Part shown: positions 43,846 through 53,335 of the stretch, piece by piece
Position numbering within the stretch: the stretch's first letter is position 1
Layout of the letters: the number at the start of each line of letters is the position of its first letter
Source: Eshraghiella crossota
Lineage (GTDB): Bacteria > Bacillota > Clostridia > Lachnospirales > Lachnospiraceae
Direction: 5' to 3'
Assembly (NCBI RefSeq): GCF_025148445.1
Contig: NZ_CP102270.1
Coordinates: 248,001-312,000 of the forward strand
DNA length: 64,000 bases
Notes under the pieces: generated by a model
What the model saw: the letters and a program-made list of their open reading frames with translations, nothing else
The model's database searches: none
What the model was told of the DNA's origin: nothing
Program-made: the position numbers and the translations under genes

Positions 43846-44742
43846 TTGGAAAATACAGGATGCGGTCTTTGCAACAGAAAATGCAGGGTTGACAGGGACA
43901 ACGGAGAGAAAGGTTTTTGCGGGGAAACCAGTGAAATCAGGTGCGGCAGGGCGGCACTTCATATGTGGGAGGAACCCTGTATATCGGGAACCCGTGGATC
44001 GGGAACAGTGTTTTTCACGGGATGTGTCCTGAAATGTGTATTCTGCCAGAATTCAGTTCTTGCAGAATCTAAAGTAGGCAAGCCTGTCACAGTTTCAAGA
44101 CTTGCGGAAATCTTTCTGGAGCTTCAAAATAAGGGTGCGCACAATATCAACCTGGTCACGCCCACCCATTTTGTTCCGTCAATCAGGGAGAGCATTATCC
44201 TTTCAAAGAAAAATGGACTTGCGGTGCCTATTGTATATAATACGGGGAGTTATGAGTCCGTGGATACAATAAAAAGCCTTGAGGGATTAGTCGATATTTA
44301 CCTTCCCGATCTTAAGTATGTTTCTTCGGAACTTTCTAAGAAATATTCTAAAGTTCCGGATTATTTTGAAGTTGCCAGGAAAGCAATCGGCGAAATGGTC
44401 AGACAGACGGGAACACCGGAGTTTGATGATGACGGTATTATGAAAAAGGGTGTAATCGTAAGGCACTTGCTTTTACCCGGATGTCTTTCCGACAGCAAAA
44501 ATGTGATAAAATATTTGTACGATACTTACAGGGATGATATTTTTATAAGCATAATGAACCAGTATACACCAATGGAAGGAATCGGCGATAAATACCCGGA
44601 GCTTAACAGAAAAGTGCGGAAAAAAGAGTATGACCGTCTGGTGGATTATGCCATAGACATTGGTGTTACCAACGGATTTATCCAAGAGGGCGGGACAGCA
44701 AAGGAAAGTTTTATACCTGAATTCACGGAGGAAGGAATTTGA
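43846..44742 (+). CDS. Radical SAM protein, PflA-like (COG1313)
   Basis: About 298 residues from a TTG at 43846, placed five bases after AGAGGTG. An ATG at 43810 is in frame but lacks a site. An N-terminal Cys cluster (CGLCNRKCRVDR) precedes FTGCVLKCVFCQN, the CxxxCxxC cluster motif. HNINLVTPTHF and DIYLPDLKY are typical of the PflX/COG1313 group related to pyruvate formate-lyase activases. Its target protein is unknown. The RlmD-like gene follows at once. Confidence 0.82.
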   Translation: MENTGCGLCNRKCRVDRDNGEKGFCGETSEIRCGRAALHMWEEPCISGTRGSGTVFFTGCVLKCVFCQNSVLAESKVGKPVTVSRLAEIFLELQNKGAHNINLVTPTHFVPSIRESIILSKKNGLAVPIVYNTGSYESVDTIKSLEGLVDIYLPDLKYVSSELSKKYSKVPDYFEVARKAIGEMVRQTGTPEFDDDGIMKKGVIVRHLLLPGCLSDSKNVIKYLYDTYRDDIFISIMNQYTPMEGIGDKYPELNRKVRKKEYDRLVDYAIDIGVTNGFIQEGGTAKESFIPEFTEEGI

Positions 44743-44743
44743 T

Positions 44744-45889
44744 ATGAATAAATGCAGATATTCAGCCAAATGCGGTGGCTGTGTCCATATGGGCAAAAAA
44801 TACAGCGAGAGCCTTGAATATAAGCAGAAAATGATTGAGAAGCTTATAAGACCTTTTTGCAAGGTTAATAAAATTATCGGAATGGATGAGCCGTATTTTT
44901 ATCGTAACAAAGTTCATGCCGTTGTGGGTGGCGACAGAAAGGGCAATATCTACGCCGGAACTTACGAGGCGGGAAGCCACAAAATAGTACCTATTGATAA
45001 GTGTCTGCTTGACAATGAAAAAGCCGATGCCATCATTGCCACTGTAATAAAGCTGATGAAATCTTTTAAATACAGACCTTATAACGAGGATACCGGCCGA
45101 GGATTTTTGCGGCATATTCTCATAAGAACGGCGGAAGTTACAGGTGAAATTATGGTTACACTTGTGGTTGGTGAAAATATTTTCCCATCCAAAAGCAATT
45201 TTATCAAAGCTCTTACTGCGGAGCATCCCGAAATCACCACAATCGTAATGAATGTTAATTCAAAGCGTACAAGTATGGTTCTTGGTGAAAAGGAGGAAAC
45301 GCTTTATGGGAAGGGCTATATTGAAGACATTCTTTGCGGCAAAAGATTCCGCATATCTTCAAAATCTTTTTATCAGGTCAATCATGAACAGACGGAGAAA
45401 CTATATAATATCGCCATTGGATATGCCGCACTTACCGGAAAGGAAAATGTTTTTGACGCATACAGCGGAATAGGTACTATCGGCATCTGTGCTTCTGATA
45501 ATGCTTTGTCGGTAACGGGGGTTGAGCTTAATCGTGATGCGGTAAAAGACGCCCTTACAAACTGTAAACTCAACAATTTGAAAAACGTGAAATTCATGGC
45601 AGGAGATGCGGGGGAACATATGGAAAAGGAAGCAGCTTCGGGACGTAAATATGACGTTGTCTTTATGGACCCACCACGAAGCGGCAGTTCTTTGAAATTC
45701 ATCAATTCGGTGTGCAAGATGGCTCCTTCAAAGGTTGTATACATTTCCTGCGGTCCCGAAAGCCTCGCAAGGGATTTGCAGCTTTTTAAGAAGAAAGGCT
45801 ACCGCGTTGTGGAATGTCAGCCCGTGGATATGTTCGGGTGGACGGGGCATGTGGAGTGCGTGGTTCTGTTGACTAAAGTACAGAAGTAA
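44744..45889 (+). CDS. 23S rRNA (uracil-5)-methyltransferase, RlmD/TrmA family
   Basis: 381 residues. An N-terminal Cys cluster (CRYSAKCGGCVHM) suggests an iron-sulfur site. FYRNKVH is a family motif. The methylase domain has FDAYSGIGTIGI for SAM, FMDPPRSG, and YISCGPESLARDL with the catalytic Cys. It methylates a specific uridine of rRNA or tRNA. Shorter than E. coli RlmD because no TRAM domain is present. GGAGGAAGG lies before the ATG at 44744. Confidence 0.88.
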   Translation: MNKCRYSAKCGGCVHMGKKYSESLEYKQKMIEKLIRPFCKVNKIIGMDEPYFYRNKVHAVVGGDRKGNIYAGTYEAGSHKIVPIDKCLLDNEKADAIIATVIKLMKSFKYRPYNEDTGRGFLRHILIRTAEVTGEIMVTLVVGENIFPSKSNFIKALTAEHPEITTIVMNVNSKRTSMVLGEKEETLYGKGYIEDILCGKRFRISSKSFYQVNHEQTEKLYNIAIGYAALTGKENVFDAYSGIGTIGICASDNALSVTGVELNRDAVKDALTNCKLNNLKNVKFMAGDAGEHMEKEAASGRKYDVVFMDPPRSGSSLKFINSVCKMAPSKVVYISCGPESLARDLQLFKKKGYRVVECQPVDMFGWTGHVECVVLLTKVQK

Positions 45890-46340
45890 AAGTGTGAAAA
45901 AGGCTTGAAATCCCATTGTTTTAAGTGCTAGGAAACATATCAACTCAACGGTTAAATTCTCATAGGTTTGAGTTGACGGAATGAAAAGGGGATAGTTAGC
46001 ATATTTACATGGATAACAATTTCTATTTTGTTATCTGGGTTTTCAAGAGAAAGCAAACATAGCTGATATACCGGTTTAATCAATACCATATCCACAGATT
46101 AAAAAGATTGCAGTGTTAAAAAATCATATCTGGGGTTTGTAAAGACAGAAAAAATGAATTAAAATAAGGTCAGTTAACAAATCTGAAAATCTTATAGGTG
46201 ACTTCTGCCTTTTTAATTCCTACAGTAAATTTACGCTACCTTCATAGAAAATTCAGTTGATTCCGTAAAGGCTCTCGCTTATAATGATATTAAGGTAGAG
46301 AGCCTTTTGCGGAATCTTAGAAGTGTTATGCACAATACAA
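45890..46340. other. Intergenic stretch with several inverted repeats, no gene
   Basis: No credible coding frame. It holds CAACTCAA/TTGAGTTG (45941-45975), ATAACAA/TTGTTAT (46013-46034) and the large repeat at 46259-46316. Start and stop codons are dense in all frames. This is the boundary where ordinary genes give way to the accessory region. Confidence 0.6.
46259..46316. repeat. Long inverted repeat before the Rpn-type gene
   Basis: GATTCCGTAAAGGCTCTC and GAGAGCCTTTTGCGGAATC pair along 18 bases with one bulge, leaving a 21-base loop. T-run is short. It may be a terminator-like attenuator, an operator or a miniature-element end; it lies 40 bases before the next start codon. Confidence 0.5.
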
Positions 46341-46356
46341 AAGGAGGGGTGCCGAC

Positions 46357-47304
46357 TTGAATACAGAAATAGCAAATGCTGTGAATGCAGCAGGAGATAA
46401 GGCACAATATGATACTCGTGTTAAAAGGTTACTGGCACAGAAGAGTATATTAGCACATATTCTGGTGAAAACAGTCGATGAATTTAAAGGAATGAAGCCG
46501 GAAGATGTTGTGAAATACATCGAAGGTGAACCGAGTATTAGCGTTGTTCCGGTTGAGCCGGGATTAGCAAATATGGAAAAAACAGATGCTACAGGACAGC
46601 GTATCGTAGGTCTTAATACGGAAAATGCTGAAATTAATGAAGGATTAGTCAGATTTGATATTATTTTTTATGTCCGTATGAAAAATGGACTTTCGCAGAT
46701 TATTGTGAATATTGAGGCTCAGAAGGATGAGCCGACGGAATATAAAATTTTAAATCGGGCAATCTTTTATGTGAGCAGGCTGATTTCGTCACAAAAGGAA
46801 AGAGATTTTGTAAATACTAACTACGATGACATTAAGCAGGTATTCAGCATATGGATATGTATGAACATGGATTATAACAGCCTAAGCCATATCCATTTAA
46901 CAAAAGATGAGATGCTAAAACCATGTAACTGGAAAGGCAATCTCGATCTGTTAAACATTGTGTTAATAGGAATTACAAATGAGATTCCGGAGCATGATGA
47001 AAAATATGAAATGCACCGGTTGATTGGAGCATTACTTTCAAGTGAACTGAAAGAACAGGAAAAATTGGATATTATAGAACATGAATATAATATTCCAATC
47101 AGTCAAGAATTCAGGGAGGATGTGAGAATTATGTGTAATCTGAGTACAGGAATTGAAGAAAAAGCTACTGAAAAAACAAGCGAAAAGTTTATTCTGAATA
47201 TGTATAAAAAAGGTTATACATTGGATCAGATCGCAGATGTAGCTGAAACAGGTGTTGATGAAGTTAAAGCGATTATTAAGAAGAAAGAGCCTACAATGGC
47301 GTAA
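46357..47304 (+). CDS. PD-(D/E)XK nuclease family protein (Rpn/transposase-like)
   Basis: 315 residues from a TTG at 46357, five to seven bases after AAGGAGGGG. It starts with ANAVNAAGDKAQYDTRVKRLLAQK, characteristic of the Lachnospiraceae PD-(D/E)XK putative transposase family. LVRFDIIFYVRM and VNIEAQKDE hold the Asp and ExQ residues of the nuclease core. A C-terminal helix-turn-helix-like GYTLDQIADVAETGVDEVKA ends it. It belongs to a third subfamily beyond the two near 8-12 kb. Confidence 0.78.
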   Translation: MNTEIANAVNAAGDKAQYDTRVKRLLAQKSILAHILVKTVDEFKGMKPEDVVKYIEGEPSISVVPVEPGLANMEKTDATGQRIVGLNTENAEINEGLVRFDIIFYVRMKNGLSQIIVNIEAQKDEPTEYKILNRAIFYVSRLISSQKERDFVNTNYDDIKQVFSIWICMNMDYNSLSHIHLTKDEMLKPCNWKGNLDLLNIVLIGITNEIPEHDEKYEMHRLIGALLSSELKEQEKLDIIEHEYNIPISQEFREDVRIMCNLSTGIEEKATEKTSEKFILNMYKKGYTLDQIADVAETGVDEVKAIIKKKEPTMA

Positions 47305-47332
47305 ACTTTATTAACCCAAAAGATCTAAAAAT

Positions 47333-47378
47333 AAGACGGCAAATTGTCAACAAGTTGTTGATGATTTGCCGTCTTTGT
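47333..47378 (+). terminator. Terminator of the Rpn-type gene
   Basis: AAGACGGCAAAT pairs perfectly with ATTTGCCGTCTT; an inner GTCAACAA/TTGTTGAT stem extends it. TTTGTTTG follows. Confidence 0.85.
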
Positions 47379-47522
47379 TTGTATAGTGGAGTTATTCTTC
47401 TTTTTTTTTAGCCCTTGTCTTATAGACATTATAGCGAATCTTTATGAATTGTTCCGGAGAAACACATTCGGATGGAATTAATATTTTTTATTCAAATGCA
47501 AAGGAAAAAATAAATAATTATA

Positions 47523-47555
47523 TTTCATAAACGTTTCATAAATGGCGTGTAGAAT
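47523..47555 (+). promoter_or_regulatory. Direct-repeat operator and -10 before the ABC cassette
   Basis: TTTCATAAA occurs at 47523-47531 and 47534-47542, an 11-bp period. It ends eight bases before TAGAAT (47550-47555) and so takes the place of a -35 box. OmpR-family regulators bind such helical-phase direct repeats. The response regulator at 51023 is the obvious candidate. Confidence 0.5.
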
Positions 47556-47610
47556 GTTATTGTAAGCAGCAATGGAATGCTAAGAAAAATAGAGAGGTGT
47601 GGTTAGTAAA

Positions 47611-48888
47611 GTGATAAAAAATGCTATAGCATACATTACAAGAAAGAGAAATAGAACTTTAATAATTTTTATCATATTGACTATAGTTTTTTCTTGTTTG
47701 TATTCTTGCTTGACAATAATGAAATCAAGCAATGAAATAGAAAAGGCTTTATATGAAAGTTCTAATTCTTCAATTTCAATAACAAAAAAAGATGGTGAAT
47801 ATTTTAATGTTAATCAATTTAAAGATATTGAAAAATTAAAAGAAGTTGAAGAAATAATAATTCAATATGATGGATTAGCAAAACTAAAAGATGCTAAAGT
47901 AGTTAGCGGAGAACAAATAATAAATAGAGAAGATTTATCTGACGAATTTAAGAATGTTGTTTCATTTGAAGCTACAAATAATACTAAAAGAAATATTTTA
48001 TTTAGTAGTAGAGTGTTTACAATTAAGGAAGGTAAAAATATAGGAGAAAATGATAAGAATTCAATTATTGTTCATGAAGAATTTGCTAAAAAAAATAATC
48101 TAAAATTAGGTGATGAAGTTAATCTTGAATTACTTGACATTGAAAAAAGTGGAAGAATAAAGAGTCATAAATTTAAAATTATAGGTATCTTTTCCGGTAA
48201 AAAACAAGAAACATATACAGGATTATCTTCTGATTTTAGTGAAAATATGATGTTTGTAGATTATTCAACAAGTCAAGAGATACTAAATAAATCAGAAAAT
48301 AATAAAATTGCAAATAAAATTTTAATGTATTCCGGCAGTGCAGAATCTACAGATTTAGCCTTAAACAAATTGAAAGAGCTTAAGATTGATGAGTCAAAGT
48401 ATTTTGTTGAAAAAGATTCTAATGCGTTTGAAGAGTCTTTAGAGTCAGCGAGTGGAATAAAACATATGATAAAAATAATGACTTATTCTATTATGTTAGG
48501 CGGGATGGTTATTCTTTCATTGATTTTGATTCTATGGTTAAGAGAAAGAATCTATGAAATAGGCATATTTTTATCTATTGGAACATCTAAGATACAAATT
48601 ATAATGCAATTTATATTCGAGTTATTATTCATATCGATACCAAGTATAATAGCTTCCTTATTTTTAGGAAATGTATTGCTAAGAGTAATTGCAGGCGGAT
48701 TCATTAACTCAGATAACTCAATGATTTCTGGTGGAAATTTAATAAATAACAGCAGTTTTATTTTAAATATTACAACACTTGGACAAAGTTATTTAATATT
48801 AATAAGTATTATTGTTTTATCAGTTGTATTTGCTTCTTCATTAATATTAATCAAGAAGCCTAAAGAAATATTATCAAAAATAAGTTAG
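47611..48888 (+). CDS. ABC transporter permease, FtsX/MacB-like (first)
   Basis: 425 residues from a GTG at 47611; this start gives MIKNAIAYITRKR, aligning with MIKNAFAYVTRKS of the partner permease. A GTG at 47599 is possible but abuts the AGAGAGG site. One membrane segment at the N-terminus, a large extracellular domain (about 45-285), then three segments (about 295-415), the FtsX/MacB layout. DNA is much more AT-rich than the flanks. With the next two genes it forms a likely antimicrobial-peptide resistance exporter; the substrate is unknown. Confidence 0.82.
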   Translation: MIKNAIAYITRKRNRTLIIFIILTIVFSCLYSCLTIMKSSNEIEKALYESSNSSISITKKDGEYFNVNQFKDIEKLKEVEEIIIQYDGLAKLKDAKVVSGEQIINREDLSDEFKNVVSFEATNNTKRNILFSSRVFTIKEGKNIGENDKNSIIVHEEFAKKNNLKLGDEVNLELLDIEKSGRIKSHKFKIIGIFSGKKQETYTGLSSDFSENMMFVDYSTSQEILNKSENNKIANKILMYSGSAESTDLALNKLKELKIDESKYFVEKDSNAFEESLESASGIKHMIKIMTYSIMLGGMVILSLILILWLRERIYEIGIFLSIGTSKIQIIMQFIFELLFISIPSIIASLFLGNVLLRVIAGGFINSDNSMISGGNLINNSSFILNITTLGQSYLILISIIVLSVVFASSLILIKKPKEILSKIS

Positions 48889-48897
48889 GAGAAAATG

Positions 48898-49533
48898 ATG
48901 GATATATTAGAAATAAAGAATGTAGCATATAGTTATGCAAATTCCAAAGAAAAAGTTTTGTCAGGAGTAAATCAAAAATTTGAACTTGGGAAGTTTTATG
49001 CGATAGTAGGAAAGTCAGGAACAGGAAAATCTACACTTCTTTCCTTACTTGCTGGACTCGATAAACCTCAAACAGGAAAAATATTGTTTAAGAATGAAGA
49101 TATACAAAAGAAAGGATATAGTAATCATAGAAAAAATAATATATCTTTAGTATTTCAAAACTATAATTTAATAGATTATTTATCACCGATTGAAAATATT
49201 AGATTAGTGAATAAATCAGCAGATGAAAGTATTCTGTTTGAACTAGGTTTAAATAAAAAACAAATAAAAAGAAATGTTATGAAATTATCTGGCGGGCAGC
49301 AACAAAGAGTGGCTATTGCCAGAGCATTGGTATCAGATGCTCCAATAATACTAGCTGATGAGCCTACCGGTAATCTAGACAGTGCTACTGCCGGAGAAAT
49401 AATTAATATATTAAAGAAATTAGCTAAAGACAGAAATAAATGTGTAATAGTTGTAACACATAGTAAGGAAGCAGCAGATTCTGCAGATATCATTTTAGAA
49501 CTAAGTGGTAAGAAGTTGAAAAAAGTAAAATAA
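48898..49533 (+). CDS. ABC transporter ATP-binding protein
   Basis: 211 residues. Walker A is VGKSGTGKSTLLS, the Q-loop is in SLVFQNYNLIDYL, the signature is KLSGGQQQRVAIARAL, Walker B is PIILADEPTGNLD, and the switch His is in VVTHSKEAA. It is of the MacB/LolD/BceA type. The ATG at 48898 is preferred over 48895 because AGGAG is then six bases away. It sits between two permeases, so the pump is presumably a heterodimer powered by one ATPase gene. Confidence 0.92.
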   Translation: MDILEIKNVAYSYANSKEKVLSGVNQKFELGKFYAIVGKSGTGKSTLLSLLAGLDKPQTGKILFKNEDIQKKGYSNHRKNNISLVFQNYNLIDYLSPIENIRLVNKSADESILFELGLNKKQIKRNVMKLSGGQQQRVAIARALVSDAPIILADEPTGNLDSATAGEIINILKKLAKDRNKCVIVVTHSKEAADSADIILELSGKKLKKVK

Positions 49534-49549
49534 ATTTGGAGGTTGAATG

Positions 49550-50926
49550 ATGATAAAAAATGCATTTGCTTATGTAACTAGAAAAAGTTTAAAATCATTA
49601 ATTATTATGTTAGTTATTTTGGCTATGTCAACTTTAAGTCTTATTAGTTTATCTATTAAAGATGCTACGGACAGAGCTTCAAAAGAAACATTTGCTAATA
49701 TAACAAATAGTTTTTCTATGGAGATAAATAGACAAGTAAATCCGGGAACACCTAGAGGTGGAGGAAATGTAAAAGGTGAAGATATTAAAAAGATATCTCA
49801 AACAGATAGTATAGACTCCTATGTAAAAAGAATAAACAGTGTTGCAGATTTAGTTGATTATGATATTATTGAAACTCAAGAGACTCTTGCAAATCAATCG
49901 CCTGAAAGAGCAAAGAATTTTAAAAGAACAGTGATGTTAACCGGAGTTAACGACTCATCAAAAGAAACAAAATTTGTATCAGGAGCATATAAATTAGTAG
50001 AAGGAAAGCATTTAGAAAATGAAGATAAAAATAAAATCTTAATGCATAAAGACTTGGCTGAAAAAAATAATCTTAAAGTTGGAGATAAGATAAAAATAAA
50101 ATCTAATTTATTTGATGCTGATAACGAGAAACATGCAGATGAAACAGTAGAAGTAGAAATCAAAGGTTTATTCGATGGGCATAATAGCGGTGGAGTAAGT
50201 GCAGCACAAGAACTATACGAAAATACATTAATTACTGATGTTCATACAGCTGCTAAAGTTTATGGTAATACAGAAGATACAGCTGTATACCAGGATGCAA
50301 CATTCTTTGTAAAAGGTGATAAGAATCTTGATAGTGTAATAAAAGATATTAAGAAATTAGATATAAATTGGAGAGCATATAATCTGATTAAAAGTTCATC
50401 AAATTACCCTGCATTACAACAATCTATATCAGGTATCTACTCAATTTCAAACAAATTATTTGCTGGCTCATTAATATTTGCAGGAGTTGTAGTTTCATTA
50501 TTACTATTATTATGGATGAATGCCAGAAAGAAGGAAATAGCAGTATTACTATCATTAGGTAAATCAAAATTAGAAATTTTTGGTCAATTCCTATTTGAGA
50601 TGGTATTTATATCAATCCCCGCATATGCTGGTTCTTATTTCTTAGCTCAATATACAGCTGAAAAGCTTGGAAATAATATATTGAACAAGGTTACTGGCAA
50701 TATAGCAAAACAAATAGGTAGACAATCCGCATCCAGTCAATTAGGTGGTGGGGCAGAAGCTGAAGGATTTAACAAGACATTATCAAGTTTAGATATAAAT
50801 GTATTACCTAAATTCATAGTTTATGTAGTTATATTTATGAGTTTAGTACTTCTTGTATCTTTGATTATTTCTTCATTCAATACATTAAGAAGAAATCCAA
50901 AAGAATTATTAATCGACAATAAATAA
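49550..50926 (+). CDS. ABC transporter permease, FtsX/MacB-like (second)
   Basis: 458 residues, paralogous to the first permease but longer. N-terminal membrane segment about 12-32, extracellular domain about 35-300 with KNNLKVGDKIKIKSN as in its partner, then three segments. A Gly/Ser stretch (QSASSQLGGGAEAEG) precedes the last segments. GGAGG is seven bases before the chosen ATG. A strong terminator follows, separating it from the two-component genes. Confidence 0.82.
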   Translation: MIKNAFAYVTRKSLKSLIIMLVILAMSTLSLISLSIKDATDRASKETFANITNSFSMEINRQVNPGTPRGGGNVKGEDIKKISQTDSIDSYVKRINSVADLVDYDIIETQETLANQSPERAKNFKRTVMLTGVNDSSKETKFVSGAYKLVEGKHLENEDKNKILMHKDLAEKNNLKVGDKIKIKSNLFDADNEKHADETVEVEIKGLFDGHNSGGVSAAQELYENTLITDVHTAAKVYGNTEDTAVYQDATFFVKGDKNLDSVIKDIKKLDINWRAYNLIKSSSNYPALQQSISGIYSISNKLFAGSLIFAGVVVSLLLLLWMNARKKEIAVLLSLGKSKLEIFGQFLFEMVFISIPAYAGSYFLAQYTAEKLGNNILNKVTGNIAKQIGRQSASSQLGGGAEAEGFNKTLSSLDINVLPKFIVYVVIFMSLVLLVSLIISSFNTLRRNPKELLIDNK

Positions 50927-50960
50927 AATTTTTGGTGCAAAAAAGCACCAAAAATTTTTT
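50925..50960 (+). terminator. Terminator of the ABC operon
   Basis: AAAATTTTTGGTGC pairs perfectly with GCACCAAAAATTTT around six A, followed by TT. Confidence 0.85.
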
Positions 50961-51022
50961 GCTTTTAAATACCCAATAATATGCTGTACAATATAAGCGA
51001 ATAGGTTTAAGTGGAGGTATAC

Positions 51023-51676
51023 ATGAATATATTAACTGTTGAAGATGATAATATGATAAGAGAGGGAATAAGTGAATATCTTTCAGAATTTGGATATACT
51101 GTTATTCAGGCTAAAGATGGAAGAGAAGCATTGTCAAAATTTAATAGCGATATAAATCTGGTTATCTTAGATATTCAAATACCTTTTATTAATGGTTTAG
51201 AAGTGTTGAAAGAAATTAGAAAGAAAAGCTTTTTACCAATTCTAATCCTGACTGCATTTAGTGATGAAGAATATAAAATTGACGCATTTACTAATTTGGT
51301 AGATGGATATATGGAAAAGCCATTTTCATTGCCGGTCTTAAAGGCCAGAATAGATTCCTTAATTAAGAAGAATTATGGACATTTAGAGATGTTTGAATAT
51401 AAGAATCTATCAGTTAATTTTAATAGCTATACAGCTAAAATAAATGGAGAAGAGATAGATGTAAATGCAAAAGAACTAGAAGTATTAAAATGTTTATTGG
51501 ATAATAATGGACAAGTGTTAACAAGAATGCAAATTATTGATTATGTATGGAAAGATAGCGAAGAAGCTCCTTATGATCGAGTAATAGATGTATACATAAA
51601 AGAACTTAGAAAAAAATTACAATTAGACTGTATAACTACTATAAGAAATGTAGGATACAAATTGGAGATAAAATGA
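51023..51676 (+). CDS. OmpR-family response regulator
   Basis: 217 residues. The receiver domain has acidic DD at 9-10, the phosphoacceptor Asp in NLVILDIQIPFINGLEVL, and Lys in GYMEKPFSLPVL. The C-terminal winged helix ends TTIRNVGYKLEIK. ATG at 51023 follows GGAGG by five bases. Overlaps the kinase by four bases (ATGA). Probably controls the neighbouring ABC genes through the TTTCATAAA repeats. Confidence 0.92.
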   Translation: MNILTVEDDNMIREGISEYLSEFGYTVIQAKDGREALSKFNSDINLVILDIQIPFINGLEVLKEIRKKSFLPILILTAFSDEEYKIDAFTNLVDGYMEKPFSLPVLKARIDSLIKKNYGHLEMFEYKNLSVNFNSYTAKINGEEIDVNAKELEVLKCLLDNNGQVLTRMQIIDYVWKDSEEAPYDRVIDVYIKELRKKLQLDCITTIRNVGYKLEIK

Positions 51677-52986
51677 AAAAATTAAAGATATTTCCCAAAA
51701 TGTTCATACAAATATTTTCTGTTCTTGGAATAATAATTATATTAGTCCATTTATTAGTTTATTTTATCTTCCCTAAAACATATTTGGAGACGAGAAAAGA
51801 AAAGATCCATAATATTGCAGATGAAATTTCTGGTAATATGAATGGAAAAGAAATGAAATATATAGAACAAACTTTGGAGCTTTATTCGAAGAGCAGTGAA
51901 ATAAAAGCATTTATAAAAGAAAAAAATAATAAAAATGAAATACAAATCAAAGATGATATAAATGTTAATTTAGAAAGCGATAGTAATTCTTTGATAATTG
52001 AAGAAAGAGAAATAAAGCTTAATGATGGTAAAAAAATAAATTTACAATTTGTTTCTACAGCTGATATGCAAAAAGATGCGAAAAATTTAAGCGTTAAATT
52101 TTTACCATATTCTTTATTAATATCAATTTCCTTTTCTGCTATTATTTCTTTAATTTATGCAAAATTAATAAAAAATAATATACAGGAAATAAAAATTGTT
52201 ACTGATAAAATGAAGAAACTTGATAAAGAAACGCGATTAAAAGTTAGCTCTAATGATGAAGTTGGCGAACTAAAACAACAAATTAATGATTTGTATTCTA
52301 CTTTATTAATAACGATTGACAATTTGGAATTTAAAAATAAAGAAATTTTAAAATTAGAAAAGTTAAAATATGACTTTTTTAAAGGTGCATCCCATGAACT
52401 TAAAACTCCTCTTGCCAGTCTTAAAATAATACTGGAAAATATGAAATACAATATTGGAAAATATAAAGATAGAGATACTTATATTAATGAATGTATTGAA
52501 ATCGTTGATAGCTTGACCAAAAACATTTCTCAAATATTATCAGTTCATTCTATAGAAAACTTGAATAATGATGAAGAATATTTGAAAATAAATGATACAT
52601 TAGAAGATATATTAGAAAAATACGAAATATTAGCAAATCAAAAGAAAATAACGGTCAATAATTACATATCAGATGAGAATATTTATATAGGAAAAACAGC
52701 ATTAAAGATTATTTTATCTAATTTGATTAGTAATGCGATAAAATATACCGATGTAAATGGTGTAATTAATATTGGGATAGCTAATGATTGGTTATATATA
52801 GAGAATACATACGGTAACAATAAAATTAAGGATATGGATAAAATATTTGATGTAAAATTTGATTTAAATAAGGAAAATAGTAATGGATTAGGCTTGTATA
52901 TTGTAAGCAATATCCTGAATAATTACAATATAGAATATAAAGCATTGCAGGATGAAGAATTTTTTATCTTTAAAATTAAAATGTGA
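51673..52986 (+). CDS. Sensor histidine kinase
   Basis: 437 residues. Two membrane segments (about 10-33 and 140-165) flank an extracellular sensor of about 105 residues. A HAMP-like linker follows, then the HisKA box GASHELKTPLASLKIILENM with the phosphorylated His, and an HATPase domain with NLISNAIKYTD and NGLGLYIVSNIL. It pairs with the overlapping response regulator. The stop codon abuts the antitoxin remnant, which marks the right edge of this AT-rich cassette. Confidence 0.92.
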   Translation: MKKLKIFPKMFIQIFSVLGIIIILVHLLVYFIFPKTYLETRKEKIHNIADEISGNMNGKEMKYIEQTLELYSKSSEIKAFIKEKNNKNEIQIKDDINVNLESDSNSLIIEEREIKLNDGKKINLQFVSTADMQKDAKNLSVKFLPYSLLISISFSAIISLIYAKLIKNNIQEIKIVTDKMKKLDKETRLKVSSNDEVGELKQQINDLYSTLLITIDNLEFKNKEILKLEKLKYDFFKGASHELKTPLASLKIILENMKYNIGKYKDRDTYINECIEIVDSLTKNISQILSVHSIENLNNDEEYLKINDTLEDILEKYEILANQKKITVNNYISDENIYIGKTALKIILSNLISNAIKYTDVNGVINIGIANDWLYIENTYGNNKIKDMDKIFDVKFDLNKENSNGLGLYIVSNILNNYNIEYKALQDEEFFIFKIKM

Positions 52987-53164
52987 AAAAAATGGAGAAG
53001 GGGGTCTAGTAGTCATGGATATCGAAACATATAACAGAAGAGAGAAAATGCTAAAACTCCGTGAAGAACTGCTTGCAGTAGAAGAAGACAGAATGGCAGG
53101 CAGAACCGGAACAACGGTGGATGAATTAGATGCATACCTTGATGACATAATCGAAGAGGTGTAG
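52985..53164 (+). pseudogene. Beheaded Phd/YefM-type antitoxin
   Basis: The codons KNGEGGLVVMDIETYNRREK onward match the C-terminal half of Phd/YefM-type antitoxins (continuing LREELLAVEEDR... and DDIIEEV). The DNA-binding N-terminal half is absent; homology starts right at the kinase stop codon. An ATG at 53015 could still express 49 residues. The reading of this as truncation at a cassette junction is an inference. Confidence 0.7.
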
Positions 53165-53167
53165 TCT

Positions 53168-53302
53168 ATGGCAGGTAATGAAACATATAAGGTGATTGTA
53201 TCTGACCGTGCAAAGCAGATGCCTGGAACTCATGTCCGATTTATGGCATAGGTCAATAAGGAGGCTGCCAGCGACAAGAAAAAAGAGATTGTTCAATCAG
53301 TA
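53168..53302 (+). pseudogene. Broken RelE/ParE-type toxin
   Basis: It starts MAGNETYKVIVSDRAKQM and reads on to HVRFMA, then an in-frame TAG (53249-53251), then VNKEAASDKKKEIVQS. These segments resemble the start of ParE/RelE toxins of the Phd partner type. The rest of the toxin is missing. With the antitoxin fragment it is a dead toxin-antitoxin locus. Confidence 0.7.
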
Positions 53303-53335
53303 TTTTATGGGTTAATCAGTCTGGAGGTAAGGAAG

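Noticed and set aside
53168-53302. Complete toxin gene
   Set aside because: An in-frame TAG at 53249 and loss of the C-terminal two-thirds leave no functional toxin.
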